From Elephas maximus indicus (Eukaryota > Chordata > Mammalia > Proboscidea > Elephantidae): DNA of 64,000 nt. Shown piece by piece: positions 56,015-64,000 of this stretch; positions within the stretch are counted from its first letter, which is position 1, and the number at the start of each line of letters is the position of its first letter. Below the pieces are notes generated by a model. That model did not search any database. It was not told the DNA's origin and was given only the letters and a program-made list of their open reading frames with translations. Location: positions 50,868,635 through 50,932,634 of the forward strand of contig NC_064827.1 in assembly GCF_024166365.1 (NCBI RefSeq). Direction: 5' to 3'. The position numbers and the translations under genes were made by a program.

Positions 56015-58608
56015 TTGCATTTTGTTCTTGAGCTCTGCCATCACTGTTTTTATCTCCTTCTGAAGTTTTATAATAACCACCTACTTGTAATCCTGTATTC
56101 TTCTTTGAGATCTTCCCTCAGTTACCTGTAATATTTTTGTGTCTGTTAAGATTTGTCTGAACCCTCCCTTTTTCACAAGGTAATGCTTTTTCTGTGAAAT
56201 TGTTTTAATCTAATTTTTTTTCTTCTTTCCTTCCGTTGTCGGTTTTTTATTTTTGTTTTGTTTGTTTGCTTTAGTTTTATAGGTTTTATGCATAAGTCTC
56301 AAGCTGGTGTCTTTCTGATTACTTATCCTTGAATTGGGCTATTTTCAGAAGAATATTTCAGATTGAGCAGTGAGGAAACAAGTTAGTTTTGCCTGAGTCT
56401 TACCATCCCAAACATCTTCTCACAAAATTTGCTTTGTGTGTTTTTGTTTATTTTGCTTTCAGGAGCCTAACTTCAATTTTTGTCATTCGGAGGGCTGGTA
56501 TGGTTCTCAACAAAACCTCTAAGTCATAGATTGTCGGTGTCATGATCTGGGAACCATTGCCTCTTCTCTATCTATCACCCTATTCTGACAGTCTCTACTA
56601 GGAGGTATTCTGGGGACTGTACTGAGAGCAGCACAGCTTTGGTTCCTCTTCAGGTCTACCTCCCTGGTATCCATTGGGAGATGACCTGCTTCTTTTATGG
56701 CATATGTCCCCAGATCTCATTGCTTCAAACAAAATGACTTTTCATTAGCCTTTTAGGGCAGTGGCTCTTATTCTTGGTGAAGTCAGCTTCCTGCTTGAAT
56801 ACTGGGGGGATATATGTCTGCGCTCACTCATCTTAGACCAGGTTTCACAGCATTGGTCAGCTGTGCTTCATAGTTGGGGCAGCATTGCCATTTCCAATTA
56901 ATTTTTTTTTTTCCTTAATAGTCTGTATTTTTCTTTTTCATGTTTGACTTTCGAGAGATTAGAGTGAAATTAAAACCCCTTTACATCTTTAAGCAAAGGT
57001 CCAAATGATATGTTTTTAAAGGCCAAAGGCTAAATAGGATGAAAATAAAGCCATATATAACTAATAGAAAATATTGTACGAAATAGGTAACACCAAAGTA
57101 ATGGATATTTGTTAGCATTATGAGTTGGCTGGGTGATTCTTTGGAACTCTTTTCAGAAGGAATAATGGATGGGAAGCCACTTTACAAATATAAGGCATTA
57201 TTTATATAGAAGGTGGTAGTTTTTACTATAGAACAAAATTTATGTAAACAAGGTCATCCCAAGAAATTTACTTGCTGGAATACCAAAAGAACTTCTCATT
57301 TGTTTGGCTTCAAATATTTGCATGTATTTTCAAAGGAAAATATGTTAGTGTTCTTTAAGTGATTGAAGATATTAGCTATTGCAGAAATAAGAGATAAAAG
57401 ACCTGTTGCTTTAAAATATCCTAATGAGTAATGAGTTAATTGTCAGGTTCTCTGACATTCTGGATGAATGCTTGAGCATGCTTCAGTGAAGGTTTTTATG
57501 TGGCAGTACCATCTCTGTCACCACCCTCCTGTTTACATAGGAAAGGCAACTGTATAGCACTTGTGCTACCATTCCCCTCTTGCTGAGTATATGACTGAGT
57601 ACAAGTTCATCACTGTACACTTTATGTTGAGATCAAATATGGCCTCAGAATCTTGCCTAACACAAACTTAAAGTGTCTGTTATAAATCTACTCAAGTTGG
57701 CATGACAAATACAGTTTGGGTGGCACCCCTGGTCTAACTCACTATTGGGCTTCTGGACTTATTCCAAGAATAATGATGAGCAGGCAGAAATGGGCAAAAT
57801 TATGCAAAGAAAATGAGATTCCCTACCTGTCAGAAAACGCTCTATTTGCTTTCCCTGTTGTTTGGATAAGATGACTGATATTCAGTTCAAATAACACTTA
57901 CCAATGTCTACTCAGGCTAACATTATTATGAACTGGGGTAGGTAAGGAGGTGAATAACATTTAGGCCTTTTGATCAAGGAGTTAACCAGTTAGTCAACAC
58001 AGGAAAGAGGAAAGGAATGATGGTTAACAGAACCTTCCAGGCAACAGTTGTGAAAAGACCAAGAGAACAATTAATATGGATTGGATGGAGCAGAGGGAGG
58101 ACACCAGGAGACATGTAGCCAAGGGGAGGGGAGAAATGAAGCTGATAGATTTTAATATTTAGTGGGAAGTTAAAGTTCTCTCGAAGAGTTTGAAAATGAA
58201 TTAGGATGAGAGATATAGAAAACTAGTAATAATAAACAGGCAATTGTTAAGTTCTAGAAAAAATAATTAAAATTTGCTCAAAGGAAAATAATTATACTGT
58301 ACAGTGTGATTCAGTTCTAAACAATATCTACATAGTTATGAAAATATAAATGGTAAATGTTGATTTTCCCAATAACTTATAGAAAATTTTATTGAGAAAA
58401 TGGAGAGAAAGTATTAGTGCATGGGGGGTGGTATAGAGCTTTAAGTACTACTCTTCTGTAGAGGGAGGCAGTGTCTAAAATGACAAATTCAGAAATAGTA
58501 TAAGATGCTATTTAGAAATATGGTGATAAATACCGGAAGAAATAATCTGAACATTTCAAAGCAATTGCCTCTGAAGAGTGGGACATAGAGGTGAGTAGAG
58601 GTAGGATA
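56015..58608. other. No recognised gene
   Basis: 56015-56900 is pyrimidine-rich and might be an older antisense retroelement that I cannot name. 57000-58600 is AT-rich and unique-looking. No ORF over 60 codons is present. Confidence 0.45.
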
Positions 58609-58769
58609 CCAAAAAACCCATTGCCGTCAAGTTGATTCCAACTCATAGTGACCCTATAGGAGAGAGTGGAACTACCCCATAGAATTTCCAAGGAGGGCCT
58701 GGTGGATTTGAACTGCCAATCTTTGGGTTAGCAGCCATAGCTCTTAACCACTACGCCACCAGGGTTTCC
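58609..58769 (-). repeat. AfroSINE, antisense
   Basis: 'ccattgccgtcaagttgatt' to 'ccactacgccaccagggttt'. Full length. Confidence 0.94.
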
Positions 58770-58882
58770 AGAAGTAGAATGGGAGACTCCTATTTGGGGT
58801 TATAACCCTTCTGGTTTTATTTAACTTTTTTAACTCAGCACATATTTACTTTACATACATATTTTTTAAATTTCTATGATGA

Positions 58883-58992
58883 CAGTTAGAATCCACCAGC
58901 TGCTACTTGGGAACACTCTGGGGCAGTTCTACTCTGTCCTATAGGGTTGCTGTGAGTCAGAACTGGCTCAAAGGCACCCAACAACAACAACA
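58883..58992 (+). repeat. AfroSINE, 5'-truncated, RTE-type ACA tail
   Basis: 'gttagaatccaccagctgct', 'ggggcagttctactctgtcc', 'gctgtgagtcagaactggct', ending 'caaaggcacccaacaacaac'. Starts inside the B-box. The end resembles the RTE (AAC)n tail. Confidence 0.9.
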
Positions 58993-59474
58993 TGATGAAA
59001 TAATAGAACTGGGCCTTCATGGAACAAAAGAAAAAAGTCTAAAAGAGAGACAGTTGGGAAGAGTTGGTGAGTCAAAACTGTAGCGCAAAAAGAACAGAGT
59101 CCAGGGAGGTAAGAATGATAGTCACTTGCACAAAGAAATACAAAGGAATATAGTATGAAACATATCCGTGATGGAAAGGGGGAGTTGGTAAGGGCTGAGC
59201 TGGGTGAAGTGAACAACCACCATGTTTTAAGCCATACTGTTGAGTTTAGCCTTTGCATCTCACATTCCAGTGACTGAGACCCTGAGAGCTTGACCCTTAA
59301 GACTCTAAGATTCTTCCACAAAGAGGAATTATTTTTCTTATTGTGACATGATGATGCCAAAACAAAATTGCAAGTCTTTCGGTACTAAAAAAAATTTGGT
59401 GGTAGTGATAGCATTAACTTAAGGGATAAGAACTTGGGGTGAGGGTGCTAAGTAGTTTCTGAGAACCTAGTATG
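58993..59474. other. No recognised feature
   Basis: Contains a 130-codon open frame on the minus strand (58968-59360) with a Phe/Leu/Ser-rich translation, lacking a domain or conserved context. Its end overlaps a SINE, which argues against a gene. Confidence 0.5.
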
Positions 59475-59635
59475 AGAACTATTTTTGCTTAGCTGCTGCA
59501 TGGTCACCTAGCCTTACTGCTCTGCAGTTTCTTTCTCTGTATGATAGGATGGTAATCTCCATTTTCAAGGGTTGTTGTGGGGACCACATGAAGAAATCCA
59601 TATATAAAAGGAGCTTCACAGATAATGTAAAGAGC
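59475..59635 (+). repeat. MIR relic
   Basis: 'gcatggtcacctagccttac', 'tttctctgtatgataggatg' and 'gttgttgtggggaccacatg' resemble MIR. Confidence 0.5.
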
Positions 59636-59689
59636 CCATATTTGCTTTGCACACTCTTTGTTTTGGGGGCATTTGGGAAGTTACTACTC

Positions 59690-60360
59690 TGATCAAAATG
59701 AAAGCTTTCATATAGGAAATCTGTTTTGCTATGGGATTTGAGTTTTAAACTTTAGTCCAAAAATAAGGATTCTAAATGCCATGATGTAATATGCCTGCCA
59801 AACATGAGTATTTAAAATGAAGGCTTTTAAAACCATTGCGTATTTAACATGAACCAGCAAAGAGCTCATGTTTCATGGAGAGCATAATTTGGACAAATTC
59901 TTGGATAAAAGATTTATAATCTAATTAGCCATCAGGACTCCATAAATATTTATGCAAAAAATCATAGAACTGGAAAGAATTTCAAGTTAAATGCAAATGT
60001 AATATTTAAAAAAAGTCCTTAACTTCCTCACTCACTCTAACCTCTTCTATGCATTCAAATGTCATTGAAATATATATACATTTTTTTATTTTAACAACTT
60101 CTGCGTGACAGGTTGTCTGTAGCTAAATGGCTGACAGGATATAAAGCATTATATCTCTTCAGTTATTAAAGCTGTCCTTGAAAAAGAATCCTAATTTCCT
60201 TCAAGATCACTTGTGCTTCGATGAATAGCATTAAACAGACCTCTTTGCTTTTAATAATGTCACTTCATCAGTGTGATTTTTTGCCCTTGGCCTACAAGAG
60301 ATACAAGTGGGAACTTCCTAACTAAATTGCTTTGTCAGATGAATGTAAGTATGATTTTCT
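59690..60360. other. AT-rich unique sequence, candidate conserved noncoding DNA
   Basis: Free of recognised repeats. It contains clustered homeodomain/POU/MEF2-like words ('ataatctaattagcc' about 59915, 'taaatatttatgcaaa' about 59943, 'aaatgcaaatgtaa' about 59988). Such words are common in AT-rich DNA, so a regulatory role is only a possibility. Confidence 0.3.
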
Positions 60361-60664
60361 GATCCTCAGGGCTGCCCACAAATGGAACAAGCTGTAAGAG
60401 TGTTTTCATTCAATGCAGCTGTTCAAATAGGGGCTCAACACATGGTAGTTAGCACGTTGCCTCAGTTACTGACTCAAGGAAAAAAACCAACTAAAAAGAG
60501 AAGCGTTTGGGTATGCCTTTAGGTTAAAGAGAGTATCGGGTTATTGGACAGCTCTCCACAAATATGCAAAAAGCTGATGTCAGTCCAGAGAAAATCAGCT
60601 CATTAGGGTTACTTCCTTTTATGTTTCACTCTGTGTTTCCATATACTTTGAAAACATTAGTAAT

Positions 60665-60855
60665 CTGGGATTTTGTCCTTGCTCTGAGGTTTATTGGTCA
60701 CAATGATCTTGGCCAAAAAGTTATGAAATTAATTTATACCTCAGTTTTTGTATCTGTAAAATGGGTATATTAATAATCGTGGCTGCCTTATGAGATTATT
60801 GTGAGGACTCATTAAAGCAAAACTTAAGAGTTTAGCACCACCTACTTTTTACCAC
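60665..60855 (+). repeat. MIR SINE
   Basis: 'atacctcagtttttgtatct', 'gtaaaatgggtatattaata' and 'gagattattgtgaggactca' are MIR. Confidence 0.7.
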
Positions 60856-61059
60856 GTGGGAAGCATTCAAAATAAAAGCTGTTTATTAGAACAAGGAGAA
60901 AAGAGTGCCTTATGAGGGGATTTTTCCAGACCCCAAAACTATAGGTCCTTCTGGAAAATTATTACCTTATTTCAAACTGTGTAAAATTCCATTTCTAAAA
61001 CTCTAAGCATAGCCTGTGTACTTGGATGATCCTGGATAAGCATTGTATAGGATGAGGAG

Positions 61060-61220
61060 CAAGCATGGTGGAGCCCAGTGGACTTAGTTTATGTTCTAGC
61101 TTCAATACCTGTTAGCCTTATGGCCACCTGAGGCTAGTTACTTCTCTGAGCCTTGGTTTCCATAACTATAAAATGAGGCTAAAGTAATATCTTCCACAAA
61201 AAACTGGAATGATGATGCAA
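61060..61220 (+). repeat. MIR SINE
   Basis: 'tagttacttctctgagcctt', 'ggtttccataactataaaat' and 'gaggctaaagtaatatcttc' are MIR. Confidence 0.7.
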
Positions 61221-61380
61221 TGGGTTATACCATGTCACATCATATGGTACTGGGCATCCAGCAAACAATCTCCCTGTTTGGTTGACATTTTTACTTTTTA
61301 ACCAGGTATGCCTGAATGATTAAACACACCCTGACAGTGTTTTACATTACCCCCAAATAGCAGGAGTGTCTTTTGCCTTG

Positions 61381-61452
61381 CCTTTGACCTAGTCCTTCAA
61401 AGACCCTGAAGAAAATCCTTTGACCTAGCCCTTCAAAGACACTGAAGAAAAT
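61381..61452 (+). repeat. 36-bp tandem duplication
   Basis: Two units (61381-61416 and 61417-61452), each starting CCTTTGACCTAG and ending CTGAAGAAAAT, differ at two positions. Confidence 0.93.
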
Positions 61453-61740
61453 GCACTGGGTAGAAATAATTTTGGTTTATCCACAAAACAATGATAAAAG
61501 TGCCTGACTTCAGGCATGCAAAGCAAATGATCTTGTGACTGGCTTTTTATTTACTAGGGAAAAACCATTGAATTTCTTGCCAACAGTGTATACACATATT
61601 CATTTCTGCAGCTGTCTCTTTTCTTCTTTTAGAACCATCGTGGCAAAAAAACTTCTTAGCATGATGTGCTAAACTAGAGGGAATTGGATTCATTGATTCA
61701 TTATGAAGTTTGAGGCAGTATAGCTTCTGATTTTCTCTCT

Positions 61741-61850
61741 CTTTTTTTTTTTTTTTTGGCTTGCAGAGGGGCTTCTACAATCATTGGGGTGCAGAGAGAG
61801 GCTTCTACAATCATTGGGGTGCAGAGAGAGGCTTCTACAATCCTTGAGGC
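61741..61850 (+). repeat. T run followed by 30-bp minisatellite
   Basis: A broken T run (61742-61757) precedes 2.7 units of a 30-bp repeat: 61771-61800, 61801-61830 (identical to it), and a partial diverged unit 61831-61850. Unit start GCTTCTACAATCATTGGGGT. Confidence 0.93.
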
Positions 61851-62252
61851 ATGACCTACCACTTTGCTAGCATTGACCCATTACTGAGCTCTACATGCTT
61901 TGTTTTTATTTTCCCGGCTGGCTAGATGTGTTTGCTCTGTATCACGGAGAATGTGGTTAATTGAGGACTTCAGGCAGAACCCACAAGTGATTTTCAATTT
62001 TTCTTGCTGATTGGCTCATCAGTTCCTTATCTCATTATCCATATTTCTCTTTTAATCACAAGAATGAATTTCCTCCTGATAAAGTCCCGCCAGCTGAAAT
62101 GTGGCCTGCATAATGCTACCTGATTGCCTTGTAATTTCTCTATGAAAAAAAAAGGGGGGGAGGAATTAACTCATATTCAAATCTGAAGCCTTTCTGAAAA
62201 TACATGGGTATGAATTAGGTGTCCTGAGAATTAGCCAAAGCCAAATAATTAA
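61851..62252. other. No recognised feature
   Basis: Unique-looking. A8G7 tract near 62144-62160. Confidence 0.45.
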
Positions 62253-62254
62253 TA

Positions 62255-63160
62255 CAGTCATGCGTCACATATTGTTCGCTCGGGCAACATCCAACCACAT
62301 ATATGTCTGTGGTCCCATAAGGTTATAATAGAGTTCAGAAATTTCAGTCGGAGAATGGCATGGAGCAAGTGCAACAGCGTCCCACACTCAACGTGTGTAT
62401 CTTATGTCTCTTGTGTACAAAGCAGTTGTGCTGCCAGGTGTATGATGGTACAGTGAAAATATGACCTATAATACACATGTCTTGATAGTCATAATAAACA
62501 ACTAGGTACTGGGTTGTGTATGTGCTGTACTGTACCTTCTATCGAAAAAGCTTACAGTGTAATAGTGCATGCTTCAACTTGTAGGCAGCAGCATCCAATC
62601 TCGTGTATCACGCATCGCTTCAGTGTTGTAGCATTATCTCTCTTGTTTAATTTTCTTTCAAAAATATTACCATGAAGTGCATCATGGCTCCAAAATGGAG
62701 CAAAACCAGTGCTAGTGATAGCAGCAGCAAGAGACAAAGGAGAAGTATCAATTTGGAAGTGAGACAAAAGGTTATTAAACAACTCCAAGGTGGAAAATCA
62801 GTGAATGCTATTGCTCACAATTAAGGCATATTGCACTCAACAATCACAACGGTCTTCCAAAACAAAGAAGAATTTTCCAAGCTGTTAAAGGATCAGCTCC
62901 ACTGAAAGCTACAATACTAATGAAAATGTGAAAGGAACCTGTATCAGGTATGGAGAAATTGCTGATGACATGGATTGAGCACTAAACACAAAAGTGAATC
63001 CCTCTCAGCACATTGACAATCACCGTTACGGCACAAAGCTTGTTTGAGATGCTTAAAGAAAAAGCAGGACCAGACTATGATGCTGTGTTTGCACAATGTC
63101 CAAATCACATAATGTCCCATTTCACAGAACGTATTATGGATGTTAGGTGACGCATGACTG
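62255..63160 (+). mobile_element. Tigger-like (pogo/Tc1-mariner) DNA transposon, internally deleted
   Basis: 906 bp. Terminal inverted repeats CAGTCATGCGTCACAT and its reverse complement GGTGACGCATGACTG, flanked by TA dinucleotides (62253-62254, 63161-63162), as expected for Tc1/mariner-type insertion. Inside, the plus strand keeps pieces of a transposase with the N-terminal CENP-B-like DNA-binding domain. Too short to be autonomous (full Tigger elements are 2-3 kb). Confidence 0.87.
62671..63110 (+). pseudogene. Tigger-type transposase remnant
   Basis: From an ATG near 62671 the frame reads MKCIMAPKWSKTSASDSSSK and continues to a helix-turn-helix-like SINLEVRQKVIKQLQGGKSV. After a stop and frameshifts, further pieces (HSTITTVFQN region near 62833; SLFEMLKEKAGPDYDAVF at about 63040-63093) match the order of the CENP-B/Tigger N-terminal DNA-binding domain. 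The DDE catalytic domain is deleted. Family placement is from memory of the domain pattern. Confidence 0.75.
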
Positions 63161-63319
63161 TAACTTTTTATCTTGGTGACTCTGGAGAATGTTTAATAAG
63201 TAGCGCTAATATTCTCTATAAACACTCCCTTCTTACTAAGCAGAGTAGTTTCTCCCTGATCTGTGGTGTCTAGACACTTAGGGTCAAAAGTAGAAAAGTG
63301 AACTGCAGATACTGAGTGT

Positions 63320-63760
63320 AAGGAGCTTTCATTCATTCAACAAATGTTTACTGAACATTTACCATAGGGCTAAACATTATGTTGTTGTTTGGTAGTTGCC
63401 ATCAAGTCAGTTCTGATTCATGTCCACTCCATGTGTTACAGAGTAGAACTGCTACAGAGTAGAACTGCTCCATAGGTTATTCTTGGCTGTAATCTTAATG
63501 AAAGCAGATTGCCAGGCTTGTCTTTTGCAGTACCACTGAGTGGGTTCAAACTGCCAACCTATAGGTTAGCAGTCGAATGCAAATAGTTGCACCACCCAGG
63601 GACTTTAAACACTGTTTACCTCATGTAATTTACTCTTCACAATTTATCCTCAGAATACAAGGGCGTAGACGGAAACACAGGAAGTCACAGGGACTTAATC
63701 TGGCTTGTTAACTGTAGTGTGACCTGGGTTATAGTCTACAGCTGTCTGACTCTAAAACTA
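63320..63760 (-). repeat. MIR/L2 relic, antisense, split by an AfroSINE
   Basis: 'ttcattcaacaaatgtttac' and 'tgaacatttaccatagggct' to the left; 'acctcatgtaatttactctt' and 'gtagtgtgacctgggttata' to the right of the SINE. Confidence 0.6.
63383..63602 (-). repeat. AfroSINE, older long subtype, antisense
   Basis: 'tagttgccatcaagtcagtt', 'gaaagcagattgccaggctt' and 'tgcaccacccagggac'. Contains an internal 16-bp tandem duplication TACAGAGTAGAACTGC (63437-63452, 63453-63468). Confidence 0.88.
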
Positions 63761-64000
63761 TTGCTCAAGTCCATTGAACTGGTGCTTTTTCATCTAGATG
63801 AAAAGTTATACACTTGTACTGATATGATGGGGTTGATGCTGACCCAGGGAGGAAATCCTGCCATTCTGGTAGCATTCTGGTGACATTGGGCTGATGCACA
63901 GGTTGTTAGTGAATCGGTCCAGGTTTCACCCTTGTAGGTTACAAGCTAGCAAAATGCAGAGATAAAGGGGACATGTTGGTGAGAATACCGGAACAGGTGT
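63761..64000. other. No recognised feature
   Basis: Unique-looking end of the window. Confidence 0.45.

Noticed and set aside
58968..59360. 130-codon ORF on the minus strand
   Set aside because: Overlaps a SINE tail at one end, has no domain, and shows no exon signals.
1..64000. CRISPR arrays, operons, bacterial-type genes or a novel gene system
   Set aside because: The window is mammalian repeat-rich DNA. No regularly spaced repeats with unique spacers, no long ORFs outside LINE remnants, and no gene cluster were seen.

Overview
This is mammalian nuclear DNA without a recognisable protein-coding gene, RNA gene, CpG island or exon. Its repeat content points to Afrotheria, most likely an elephant or another paenungulate. 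The evidence is more than a dozen copies of a tRNA-derived SINE of the AfroSINE type (head with GTGGTTAAG and GCTGCTAACC, tail with GGGTCGCTATGAGTCGG), several 5'-truncated RTE/BovB-type LINEs whose 3' end matches the SINE tail, and young-looking L1 elements of one lineage. Species assignment is inference. The window could be intergenic or deep intronic; the sequence does not decide.

Layout. 1-7.1 kb: an old unassigned repeat, MIR and L2 relics and four AfroSINE pieces. 7.1-7.8 kb: a hAT-type DNA transposon with 8-bp target duplications, split by an AfroSINE. 8.8-9.6 kb: old L1-like sequence. 11.6-14.5 kb: a 5'-truncated antisense L1 carrying two SINE insertions. 14.9-17 kb: L2 with a composite SINE cluster, an RTE fragment and a solo LTR. 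20-24.9 kb: a local duplication, AfroSINEs with clear target duplications and a tRNA-Gly-headed SINE. 26.5-30.3 kb: L1 3' ends, an RTE copy with a roughly 50-bp target duplication, and an old L1. 31.8-35.2 kb: a 3.5-kb antisense L1 split from its MIR host. 35.4-41 kb: a second tRNA-Gly SINE, more AfroSINEs and a twin-primed (5'-inverted) RTE. 41.4-43.5 kb: three palindromic hAT-like MITEs, each with an 8-bp target duplication. 47.1-56.0 kb: an essentially full-length antisense L1 (5'UTR, ORF1, ORF2, 3'UTR) with an RTE inserted inside its reverse-transcriptase domain, giving an in-frame L1/RTE chimeric ORF. 56-64 kb: mostly unique AT-rich DNA, two short tandem repeats, SINEs and a 906-bp Tigger-like DNA transposon.

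How the parts relate. No host genes act together here. The visible relationship is between mobile elements: the RTE LINE presumably supplied the enzymes that moved both SINE types, because its last 40-80 bases recur at their 3' ends. The SINEs and L1s inserted into older MIR, L2 and L1 copies, so the nesting gives a relative order of events. All element ORFs are broken by truncations, stops or frameshifts.
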